Assembly: GCF_030271215.1 (NCBI RefSeq)
Contig: NZ_JASNGB010000078.1
Coordinates: forward strand, 1-13,019
Source of the DNA: Deinococcus rhizophilus
Lineage (GTDB): Bacteria; Deinococcota; Deinococci; Deinococcales; Deinococcaceae
Length of the DNA: 13,019 bases
Direction: 5' to 3'
Positions 6,926-13,019 of the stretch are shown here, in pieces (the stretch's first letter is position 1; every line of letters begins with the position of its first letter). The translations under genes were made by a program, and so were the position numbers. Under the pieces are notes generated by a model. That model made no database searches. It worked only from the letters and a program-made list of their open reading frames with translations, and was not told where the DNA came from.

Positions 6926-8908
6926 TTAATTCAGCAGCAGTTCCATCGGCCGCTCCGCCTGATCCCGCTTCTGGCGGGCCGCCTGGTACCGGTCCCGCTT
7001 GACCAGCAGGCTCTCGTCCCCGGCCAGGATACGCGCCTGCACGTCCTGCAGGGCCCGCAGGTACATGTTGATGTTGTGTACCGCACGGCCCATGTTCGCC
7101 TCGTTGCCCCCGTTGTACGGCCGGCCGGTGGGGTCATTGGGTTTGCCACCCTGCGCGCGCGTGTCCCAGCCCTCCTCACGCATGGCGGCGCACGCGGGAC
7201 AGGTGCAGGGCGGCAACTCGTCACTCCCCGGGGCGTTGTCCACGATGCGGTACTTGTGCAGCAGTTGCTCGCTGCCGGGCACATACCGCATAAAGGCGCC
7301 CGCGGTGAACGCCGACATGTACATGCTCGACCCGTCGAAGGAATCCACGCCCAGGTGGGTCAGGGTCGCGGCCCACTTGATGCTGGACACGCCCAGCACG
7401 TGGATGTACAGGTCCGGGACCTGCGCCCGGTACTGCAGGGCGTCCTCCACACAGCGGTAGACGAAATACGGGTCGCGGCTGGATTTGAGCGCCAGGCTGC
7501 CCAGGGCGATGTGCCGGTACCCCAGGTCCAGGTAGCGTTCCATCATCTCGTGCCGCTGCTCGAAGGTCCCGTGCGTGACCGCCATCAGGCGGTGTCCGGC
7601 GGCGAGCGGCTGCATGTCCCGGGCGAAGCGCAGGGACGTCTCGATCTTCTCCCGCGCCCGCTCAGGAGTATCCGAGTCCAGAATCAGCATGTCGGGCGAG
7701 ACGATGATGTCGGTGCCGGGGCGGGCACCGGCGTCGACAAACAGTTGCATGGTGCTGTCTGGGGTGAGGGGGCCATCCTTTTTCTTCAGGATGGGGTGGG
7801 GCTCGCTCTTGTAACTCCACGCGCCGCAGTCATAGATGTTGCCCTCCCGCGTCTGAGGCAGGGGGTCACTCCCGGGATTGTGGTACGCGAGGCTGGTGAG
7901 GTACCCGCGGGGGTCTCCCTCGATGAAGTGCCAGATGCGCTCCATCTGGGGCTGCGCCAGACCCCGGGTGAGTTTCAGTTTGTCGCGGTTGTTGATCACC
8001 ACCGTGAAACGGGCGCGGGGCGGGTCCGGCAGGGCGTGCTGCGGCGCCGGGTAAAACTCATCGGCGGACAGGCCAGCGGGGTTGAAGCCCAGCCCGGCGC
8101 GGTGCATGGACGAGAGGGGGGGCAAAGGGGTGGGCTCCGGTGCCTCGGGCTGCACGTCTTGCACGTCTGTCTCCAGGAGCGCGGGCGCGTGGCGTCCTGC
8201 CTGCCAGGCTTCCAGGTACGCGACGGCGGTGTGGGGATCGGCGTGCCACTCGCGCAGCACCTCGGGGCGCTCGACGACGGCGCGGGCCAGTTGCAGGAAC
8301 AAAAAGCCCTTGAGGCCGACCATGCCGTACCCGAAGCGCCGGGCGTCCTTGTTCACCAGGGGCATCACGGCCTGCTTGGCCGCGTGCTGCGGGAGCACAG
8401 CGGCGCTGCCCCCGCTGGCCAGAAAGAGAAAGCTCTGGTCGGGACGACTGGTCAGGGGCAGCAAGGCGGACTTGAGGTAGTTCTCGCCCAGCAGGAACAC
8501 CACGAGGTCGTAGCCCTTGACCTTGTCGTTGAGGTCCTCGTGGATGCGCAGTTGCCGGCTCCAGTCGAGCACCTCCCGGCTTCTCAGGTCGTTGAAGGTC
8601 GTCTCGTAGGGGGCAATAAACCGGTATTGGTCGATCAGGCCGTACCCGGCGGAAATGATCTGCAGGCTGCTGACCACGTCCTTGCAGGTGCTCAGCAGGT
8701 CGAAGGCTTGGCTGACCTGCTGATGCTGCATGCCGGTGTACAGCCGTTTGGCGGAGGTGCGGTACGGAGCGAGCTCCTGCTCGCGCACCCGCACGTGGTC
8801 TTCCCCCTGGCGGAAGTCATCCAGAACCAGTTGGTTCGCGGGCTTGTGCAGTTTCGCGCCGGTGCAGGAACTGACCACCAGGAGGCTGGGGTAGCGCGGC
8901 ATGGTCAC
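6926..8908 (-). CDS. dpdA: YaaA/DUF6884-like domain fused to a TGT-like (DpdA-type) transglycosylase
   Basis: The 660-aa protein has two modules. Residues ~8-235 carry SSCTGAKL (13-20), YRTSAKRLY (49-57), ISAGYGLI (85-92) with APYETT (99-104), and VVFLLGENY (136-144), the pattern I know from the DUF6884/YaaA-like fold. After a Pro-rich linker (~250-290) comes a TGT domain: YDCGAW (Asp360, in the place of the DSGGF Asp), GTDIIVSPD (398-406), AVTHG (443-447), ALGSLAL (468-474), SFDGSS (nucleophile candidate Asp525), and a zinc site C568-x-C570-xx-C573 with His611. The start is GTG 8908, sharing GTGA with the stop of queC (ATG 8902 is also possible). As last gene of the yhhQ-queDEC operon it is the most likely consumer of preQ0 and the best DpdA candidate. 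A DNA substrate is inferred. The fused domain may act in base or DNA recognition. Confidence 0.85.
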   Translation of the reverse strand: MTMPRYPSLLVVSSCTGAKLHKPANQLVLDDFRQGEDHVRVREQELAPYRTSAKRLYTGMQHQQVSQAFDLLSTCKDVVSSLQIISAGYGLIDQYRFIAPYETTFNDLRSREVLDWSRQLRIHEDLNDKVKGYDLVVFLLGENYLKSALLPLTSRPDQSFLFLASGGSAAVLPQHAAKQAVMPLVNKDARRFGYGMVGLKGFLFLQLARAVVERPEVLREWHADPHTAVAYLEAWQAGRHAPALLETDVQDVQPEAPEPTPLPPLSSMHRAGLGFNPAGLSADEFYPAPQHALPDPPRARFTVVINNRDKLKLTRGLAQPQMERIWHFIEGDPRGYLTSLAYHNPGSDPLPQTREGNIYDCGAWSYKSEPHPILKKKDGPLTPDSTMQLFVDAGARPGTDIIVSPDMLILDSDTPERAREKIETSLRFARDMQPLAAGHRLMAVTHGTFEQRHEMMERYLDLGYRHIALGSLALKSSRDPYFVYRCVEDALQYRAQVPDLYIHVLGVSSIKWAATLTHLGVDSFDGSSMYMSAFTAGAFMRYVPGSEQLLHKYRIVDNAPGSDELPPCTCPACAAMREEGWDTRAQGGKPNDPTGRPYNGGNEANMGRAVHNINMYLRALQDVQARILAGDESLLVKRDRYQAARQKRDQAERPMELLLN

Positions 8909-9612
8909 CGGACCTGCGCCTGCTGACGCTGGGCGTGGCGGGTGGCGAGGTCCGGTGCCCCGGCCTCAATCAGGGCGCGGTCGCGGATGCGGCAGGAGTC
9001 GCACACCCCGCACGGCTCCTCCAGGCCCTGGTAGCAACTCCAGGTGAGCTCGATGGGTACGCCTAGGTCCAGCGCCGTCCTGACGATGTCCGTTTTCGTC
9101 ATGGTCGCGAGCGGCGCCCACAGGCGCGGCCCGCGGCCTTCCAAGCCCGCTTTCGTGGCGAGATCGGCGAGGCGCTGGTACGCCTCCAGATAGTCGGGGC
9201 GGCAGTCCGGGTAGCCGCTGTAGTCCACCGCGTTGATGCCGAGGTACACCCGTTCGGCGCCGATCACTTCGGCCAGGCTCAACCCGACGGCGATAAAGAC
9301 CGTGTTCCGGCCGGGCACGTAGGTGGGCGGAATGACGCCCTCGTCCGTTCCGTGGGTGGGGACCGCCACGGTCTCGTCGGTGAGCGCACTGCCCCCGAAC
9401 GACCCGAGGTTGATGTCGATCACCCGGTGGTCCGCGCCGAACTGCTGAGCGATCAACGCGGCCCGCTCCAGTTCCACGGTGTGCCGCTGCCCGTACCGGA
9501 AAGACAGGGCCGTGCAGGCGTACCCGTCCTGGCGGGTGGCGATGGCCAGGGTGGTGCTGGAATCCAGCCCTCCGGAGAGAAGAATGACGGCTCGCTTGGT
9601 GTCTAGGGTCAT
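8905..9612 (-). CDS. queC: 7-cyano-7-deazaguanine (preQ0) synthase QueC
   Basis: QueC turns 7-carboxy-7-deazaguanine into preQ0 using ammonia and ATP. The 235-aa product begins with the PP-loop nucleotide-binding motif SGGLDS (13-18), has the conserved YVPGRNT segment (98-104) and [15 protein letters not shown] (125-139), and ends with the zinc cysteines C193, C201, C204 and C207 (the last three as CGVCDSC). Length is normal for the family. ATG 9612 is preceded on the minus strand by AAGGA at 5 nt. It follows queE by 11 bp and overlaps the TGT-fusion gene by 4 bp, so preQ0 synthesis and its presumed use are translationally linked. All key residues are present and it should be active. Confidence 0.97.
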   Translation of the reverse strand: MTLDTKRAVILLSGGLDSSTTLAIATRQDGYACTALSFRYGQRHTVELERAALIAQQFGADHRVIDINLGSFGGSALTDETVAVPTHGTDEGVIPPTYVPGRNTVFIAVGLSLAEVIGAERVYLGINAVDYSGYPDCRPDYLEAYQRLADLATKAGLEGRGPRLWAPLATMTKTDIVRTALDLGVPIELTWSCYQGLEEPCGVCDSCRIRDRALIEAGAPDLATRHAQRQQAQVR

Positions 9613-9623
9613 GTCAGTCCTTG

Positions 9624-10316
9624 TCAGTATCCCAGGCGGGGGTCGCCCCCGAGAGGAATGATGCGCTTGTCACTGTGAATGTCCAGGTCGTCGGCGCGGT
9701 AGAGCTTGTGCATCTGGTAGCCCGCCCGCAGGCGCGGGTTGGCTTTCACCGCGCCGGTGATTGCGTTCAGGACCCCGGCGTCCCGCTCGCGGGCCCGGCT
9801 CCACTCTGGATGCAGCCAGACCACCGCGTCGCTCCGCAGGCCGTCCAGGGTCGCCAGGCCCGCCGCGATGTCCCCAGGGTCATGCACGATCAGCTTCACC
9901 TCGTCAGCGCGGGCGACCACCGATGGCTCCGGCCACTGCCCGAAGGGCTTGGGGGAGAGGGTCACCCAGTCTAGGTTGCCGCGCAGGGAGGCAATCCCGC
10001 TGGTCTCGAGGTGCACCCGCCGTCCCAGGTCGTGCAGGGCATTCACCAGGGGCTCGAGGTCAAAGAGGATGGGTTCTCCGCCGGTAATCACCACGATCGC
10101 GCCTTCGGGGCTGTCCTGGGCCGCAGTCCGGGCGATCTCGCCGGCGTCCAGGACAGTAACGCCGGCCGGGCGGTACGCCGGATGCCAGGTGCCGGCACTG
10201 TCACACCAGGGGCAGGCCTGCGGGCAACCGTACAGCCGCACGAAGTACGCCGCGCGCCCCAGGTGAAGGCCCTCGCCCTGCCAGGTGTAAAACCGTTCGT
10301 AAACGGGGTACTTCAA
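9624..10316 (-). CDS. queE: 7-carboxy-7-deazaguanine synthase QueE (radical SAM)
   Basis: QueE is the radical-SAM enzyme that rearranges 6-carboxytetrahydropterin to 7-carboxy-7-deazaguanine. With the start at TTG 10316 the protein is 230 aa. It opens [13 protein letters not shown], carries the [4Fe-4S] motif C31-x3-C35-x2-C38 and the SAM-binding GGEP at 79-82, and ends with an [17 protein letters not shown] tail. The frame is open about 76 codons further into queD, but that extension is Arg/Pro-rich shadow. TTG 10316 has GGGAG 5 nt upstream and lies 2 nt after the queD stop, so I chose it. Second enzyme of the preQ0 operon and complete in its key residues. Confidence 0.95.
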   Translation of the reverse strand: MKYPVYERFYTWQGEGLHLGRAAYFVRLYGCPQACPWCDSAGTWHPAYRPAGVTVLDAGEIARTAAQDSPEGAIVVITGGEPILFDLEPLVNALHDLGRRVHLETSGIASLRGNLDWVTLSPKPFGQWPEPSVVARADEVKLIVHDPGDIAAGLATLDGLRSDAVVWLHPEWSRARERDAGVLNAITGAVKANPRLRAGYQMHKLYRADDLDIHSDKRIIPLGGDPRLGY

Positions 10317-10318
10317 GC

Positions 10319-10729
10319 TTACTCCCAGTACTCGCAGGACGAGTCGGGAGTTTCCCAGAGCGTGACCTTGAGACGCAGGTCCTCCCCAGCGTCTCCGGGT
10401 TCGAGGCATTCGCGGACCCGGCGTAGCGTTTCGCGGTGGAGGTAGGCGGCGATCACCTCGGCCGTCGTGTCGTCCCTCAGGTCCGGGTGTTCGTTGAGGA
10501 AGGCGTGGTCCAGGCCCCCCTGGGTGACGTCCTTTTTGGCCCACTTCAGGCTCTTAAAGTCCGCCACCATGATGTTCCTCTGAATATGGGCACTGGGGCG
10601 CAGGCGCCCGGACGTCAGGGCCATCTGCACCCGGTAGGTGTGCCCGTGCAGGCGTCCACAGGGGCCGTCGTACCCGGTGATCACATGGGCAGAGTCAAAC
10701 GCGAACTCGGTGCGCAGGGTCCAGGGCAT
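10319..10729 (-). CDS. queD: 6-carboxy-5,6,7,8-tetrahydropterin synthase QueD
   Basis: QueD converts dihydroneopterin triphosphate (from GTP cyclohydrolase FolE) into 6-carboxytetrahydropterin. The 136-aa product has the zinc histidines in FDSAH (His15) and LHGH (His28, His30), the catalytic Cys24 in GPCGRLHGH, and the DHAFLN motif (74-79) with the later ETPDSSCEYWE ending. Length is normal for the T-fold family. ATG 10729 shares its A with the yhhQ stop (TGATG), so it is translated by coupling; no strong ribosome site of its own is seen. FolE is not encoded in the window and must be supplied from elsewhere. Confidence 0.96.
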   Translation of the reverse strand: MPWTLRTEFAFDSAHVITGYDGPCGRLHGHTYRVQMALTSGRLRPSAHIQRNIMVADFKSLKWAKKDVTQGGLDHAFLNEHPDLRDDTTAEVIAAYLHRETLRRVRECLEPGDAGEDLRLKVTLWETPDSSCEYWE

Positions 10730-11355
10730 CAGGCCAGTTCCGCACGCGCTTCCGGAGTCGGGGGCGCTTCCACCTTCGTGCGTACCCAGCGCACCAGGGG
10801 GATGAGGAGCAGGCTGATCGTCATCTTGAGCAACACCTGGCCCAGCATCAGGTTCAGCAGGGGCGCCCCGGTGCCAGCGAAGGCCAACGTGATGAACACG
10901 GCCGTGTCCAGGGTCGTGCTCACCGCGTTGGAGGCGATCACCTGCACCACGACACCACGGCGCTTGAGTCGCTCGAAGATCAGGGCGTCCAGCGCGGTGC
11001 TGATCAGGTAAGCGACCAGACTGGCCGCGACCACCCGCAGCGTGGAGCCGAACACGACCTGGTAGGCCTGGTCCTCAAAGAACCCGGGCTTGGGCAGTGC
11101 GTTCACGAGCAGGCCGTAGCCTGCCAGGAGGGCGTTCGCGGCGAAGCCGCCCCACAGGAGGGCCTTGGCGCCCTTCCACCCGGCCACCGTGTGAATGGCG
11201 TCGCGCAGGGTAAAGGTCAGCGAGTACAGGAAAATGGCTCCGGGAAAGACCAGGGCGCCGAGTTGCACCAGGCGACCTGCAGTGACGTTGCTGACGAGTT
11301 CAGCACCGATATAGAGGGCGATCAGGATGATGAGCAGGTTGTTGCGTTGGGTCAT
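10729..11355 (-). CDS. yhhQ: queuosine-precursor transporter YhhQ (VUT family)
   Basis: YhhQ-type inner-membrane proteins import preQ0 and/or preQ1. The 208-aa product from ATG 11355 shows about six hydrophobic segments (roughly 7-26, 31-50, 64-84, 104-127, 136-160, 165-190) with few charges. It has the FPGAIFLYSLTFTLRDAIH region (38-55) and SNAVSTTLDTAVF (142-154), which fit the VUT-family motifs. The frame extends 38 codons upstream, but AAGGA lies 6 nt before ATG 11355. It is first in the operon with queD, queE and queC, so the cell can both make and take up preQ0. The substrate assignment rests on this context. Confidence 0.92.
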   Translation of the reverse strand: MTQRNNLLIILIALYIGAELVSNVTAGRLVQLGALVFPGAIFLYSLTFTLRDAIHTVAGWKGAKALLWGGFAANALLAGYGLLVNALPKPGFFEDQAYQVVFGSTLRVVAASLVAYLISTALDALIFERLKRRGVVVQVIASNAVSTTLDTAVFITLAFAGTGAPLLNLMLGQVLLKMTISLLLIPLVRWVRTKVEAPPTPEARAELA

Positions 11356-12063
11356 GGGGGGTCCTTGGAAAAGGGGGGCCAGCGTGCCAGGTCGGCCGCG
11401 GCGATCCCGGAGTGGGGATGTCGTAGGGCCCTGGTCCCGAAAGGCTTCACGGGAGAGGGCAGCCCGCAAAGCTCAGAGCAGGGCAGGCGTGAAAGGGAGT
11501 GCCGCCGCGCCGTTCTCAGGGCGCGCGGGAGCATCACGCCTCACCGGACGACCTAGTCCAGTGCGGCGGTGCAGACCCCAGCCGGGGTCAGGCTGACGAA
11601 GCCGGTGGGTGAGTCACGGGGGGGCGACAGGGCCAGGCCGGGCGTGACCGTTGAAGGCGACGGGCTGGATGCAGCGCGCCGGTCCAGAATGAAGTCTGGG
11701 CCAGGGCGAGTGCCGGCGGTCGGTCCTTCCAGAAACAGTCAGGCCGGGCCTGGCTCGCCCGGGACCGGATGGGGTCTTTGTTGAGGAAATCGCCGGAGTA
11801 TTGAGTCATAAGACTCCTTTCTGCCCGTGCGGCCTTACGGGCGGAAGGGTGGTGAGCACAAGGTTGTGCCCGGTGCAGTCTGGCACAGGATTAGGCCTTT
11901 TGGGTGTGGCGGCCGGTCTCCCCGACGCGCTGCAGCCGGCAAGAAACCCGCGGCCACGAGCAGGGCGGGGCCCCGATCGCCTCGGATCTCCCTGGACCGG
12001 CCTGTGCTGCGGGTCTGGCCCAAGCTCGCCTGGTGTCCTGAAGGAGCAACAATAACCATTTAA
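11356..12063. other. ~700-bp interval with no secure gene, divergent leader between yhhQ operon and queF remnant
   Basis: Apart from the weak small ORF at 11588-11809 I see no gene. The interval holds a GACCCC-AGCC-GGGGTC hairpin (11574-11589) without a T-tract, a GAGTC-ATAA-GACTC hairpin (11803-11816), a GCCCGT/ACGGGC hairpin (11823-11842) and a TGTGCC/GGCACA hairpin (11865-11887). An AAGGAG ribosome site at 12041-12046 faces the queF remnant. Promoters for both operons should be here, but no clear -35/-10 pair stands out. I looked for a preQ1-type riboswitch and could not identify one. Confidence 0.4.
11588..11809 (-). CDS. small ORF with strong ribosome site in the queF-yhhQ interval
   Basis: ATG 11809 is preceded on the minus strand by AAAGGAG with 4 nt spacing, the best ribosome site in this stretch. 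It would give a 73-aa product beginning MTQYSGDFLNKDP, after which the sequence becomes Arg/Pro/Ala-rich and unconvincing. Only the start of a gene may survive here, the rest being frameshifted or replaced. GAGTC (in the ribosome site) can pair with GACTC just after the ATG, with the loop including AT of the start codon, so translation could be masked. It is not recognised as any que or dpd gene. Low confidence that the full ORF is real. Confidence 0.3.
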   Translation of the reverse strand: MTQYSGDFLNKDPIRSRASQARPDCFWKDRPPALALAQTSFWTGALHPARRLQRSRPAWPCRPPVTHPPASSA

Positions 12064-12321
12064 GAACCCCGCGCGCCAGGCTTTGACCGTCGGTACGACG
12101 TGCAAGGCCAGGACCCCATCGACGTCGCCGTCCTGGATACGTTCCTGCACGTTCGCGAGGACGACCCCCGTGCCTCCCCGGGTAAATCCCTCGAGATCGT
12201 GATCTCCACCGATGAGTTCAGCCCGGTGTGTCCCTGGAGTGGGCTGCCGGACTTCGGCACACTCGAACTCCGGTATGTACCCCGCGAGATGTGTGTGGAG
12301 CTCAAAAGTCTCAAGGACTAG
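12064..12321 (+). pseudogene. queF: 5' fragment of queF (preQ0 reductase), truncated by an IS
   Basis: QueF reduces preQ0 to preQ1 with NADPH, committing the precursor to queuosine in tRNA. The frame encodes the family's front half. The region RYDVQGQDPIDVAVLDTF is followed by FSPVCPWSGLPDFGTLELR and YVPREMCVELKSLK, which include the thioimide-forming Cys (codon 44 counted from GTG 12100), the Asp of PDFG (codon 51) and the Glu of VELKS (codon 68). The protein stops right after ELKSLKD at TAG 12319-12321. Normal QueF is about 120-165 aa and needs a later His-Glu pair that is missing. The 5' end is also odd: homology starts before GTG 12100, yet a TAA at 12061 blocks extension and no ATG follows the AAGGAG at 12041-12046. 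Almost certainly inactive unless the missing half lies beyond the IS and is rejoined. Confidence 0.9.
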
Positions 12322-13019
12322 GGCGTGTTCTCACGACCGATTGCTAGCCTTTGCAGCTTGAGCGCCCTCCATCGTCACGACCTCACCAATCAAGAATGGG
12401 CATCCCTACAACCCATCTTGCCCTCCACGACACGGCGTGGCGGACGGCCCCATCTCGACGACCGCACCTTCCTCAACGCCGTCCTATGGTTGCTCCGCAC
12501 CGGCTCTCCCTGGCGGGACCTACCACCCTGCTACGGCAATTGGAGTTCCGTCGCTACCCGCTTCTATCGCTGGTGTCAACGGGCCGTATGGCAGGGCCTC
12601 CTCGAACGTCTCCAGCAACTCTCCGAGCAGCGGTAAGGCATCGACTGGCACACCCATTACATCGACGCTACCGTCGTTCGAGCACATCACCACGCTGCCG
12701 GCGCCCGACAGGGCCAAGTGACTCAGGCGCTAGGACGCTCGCGTGGCGGCTTCAGTACGAAGATCCACTTGAAGTGCGAAGGTGGTGGAAAACCACTCGC
12801 CCTGTACCTCACAGGCGGGGAACGTCATGAAATGGTGGGCTTCCGCCCGCTACTCGATGGGGGGAAGGTGAAACGCGGCGGCCCTGGTCGACCACGCCAG
12901 CGCCCCAGGAAGCTGGTCGGTGACCGTGGGTACAGTAACGGCGTGGCGCGGAAGGAGCTGCGGCGGCGAGGGATGGTAGTGCTCCAGGAAATCCTTCAAG
13001 CAGCGTTGCGAGACTTCGC
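12319..13019 (+). mobile_element. IS5-family (IS427-like) insertion sequence, left end, runs off window
   Basis: The element begins within CTAGGGCGTGTTCTCA (from 12318), directly after the queF coding frame breaks. The GGGCGTGTTCTCA stretch looks like an IS5/IS427-type terminal repeat, and the CTAG or TA at the junction matches the target preference I recall for that group. The right end and the matching repeat are outside the window, so boundaries and target duplication cannot be confirmed. It is oriented with its transposase in the same direction as queF. Confidence 0.8.
12325..13019 (+). pseudogene. degenerate IS5-family DDE transposase
   Basis: The first ~103 codons contain HDLTNQEWASLQPILPS, RRGGRPHLDDRTFLNAVLW and LRTGSPWRDLPPCYGNW, the classic N-terminal region of IS427-type transposases. 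TAA at 12634-12636 interrupts it, and the very same frame resumes with GIDWHTHYIDATVVRAHHH (first catalytic Asp at 12664-12666) and later LVGDRGYSN (second Asp at 12922-12924). Because the frame does not change at the stop, this is a nonsense mutation and not the usual two-ORF frameshift arrangement. Near 12981-12990 the conserved reading passes to another frame (SRKSFKQRCETS), implying an indel. The DDE Glu and the C-terminus are beyond the window. Probably inactive, though sequencing error is possible at either site. Confidence 0.85.

Noticed and set aside
7076..8926. A 616-codon open frame on the plus strand opposite the TGT-fusion gene
   Set aside because: It is a shadow of the high-GC third positions; the minus-strand frame carries all TGT motifs and the operon junction.
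10317..10544. N-terminal extension of QueE by 76 residues into queD
   Set aside because: The extension is Arg/Pro/Gly-rich shadow of queD, while TTG 10316 has a ribosome site and gives the normal QueE length.
11356..12063. preQ1-type riboswitch ahead of yhhQ or queF
   Set aside because: I searched both strands for the short pseudoknot pattern with an A-rich tail next to the ribosome site and found none; the hairpins present do not match it.
11806..12150. 114-codon minus-strand ORF overlapping the queF remnant
   Set aside because: It runs antisense through recognisable queF sequence and has no ribosome site or family resemblance.
12634..12666. Programmed ribosomal frameshift between two transposase ORFs
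   Set aside because: The conserved sequence resumes in the same frame after the TAA, so a frameshift would not restore the protein; a nonsense mutation fits better.
1..13019. CRISPR array, tRNA or rRNA genes, DpdB/DpdC homologues, dpd helicases, folE
   Set aside because: No regular spaced repeats or RNA gene hallmarks were seen, and no open frame shows the motifs expected of these proteins.

Overview
This is a GC-rich bacterial window. Leaderless-looking spacing, AAGGA-type ribosome sites and the style of the proteins suggest a Deinococcus-like organism, but that is an inference from composition and not a proven identification. The core, about 1.9 to 11.4 kb, is a compact accessory locus built around 7-deazaguanine chemistry. 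I read it as a candidate system that puts a preQ0-derived base into DNA (dpd-like).

Layout. Positions 1-2000 are a poorly conserved, partly decayed flank. It holds a broken gene with a frameshift, a clear intrinsic terminator (472-499), two tiny overlapping genes (630-979) and two weak hypothetical ORFs. At 1906-2178 (minus strand) lies a small XRE-type HTH regulator. It is separated from the divergent plus-strand operon by a perfect AT-rich 28-bp nested palindrome (2215-2242) that also carries TATAAT boxes on both strands. The plus operon has three overlapping genes: a short TGT-like transglycosylase (2296-3264), a 263-aa protein of unknown function (3174-3965) and a 974-aa P-loop ATPase (3949-6873). 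A strong hairpin (6881-6912) separates it from a convergent minus-strand operon that reads, from its 5' end, yhhQ (preQ0/preQ1 transporter), queD, queE, queC, and then a 660-aa protein joining a YaaA/DUF6884-like domain to a second TGT-like domain. Genes in both operons overlap or abut, so each looks co-transcribed and translationally coupled.

Right flank. Past a roughly 700-bp region with no secure gene lies a 5' fragment of queF (preQ0 reductase) on the plus strand. It is cut off after the ELKSLK motif by the end of an IS5-family element, and the IS transposase is itself decayed (in-frame TAA, later frameshift) and runs off the window.

How it fits together. QueD, QueE and QueC make preQ0 from the product of GTP cyclohydrolase (folE is not in the window). 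With queF broken here, preQ0 would not be turned into preQ1 by this copy, so it would be available for the two transglycosylases. By analogy with dpd islands, one or both may exchange guanine for preQ0 in DNA, and the ATPase and its partner may supply targeting or restriction. The known dpd partners DpdB and DpdC and the dpd helicases are not visible, so this is either a reduced or a different version of the system. The target (DNA or tRNA) and any defence role are inferences.
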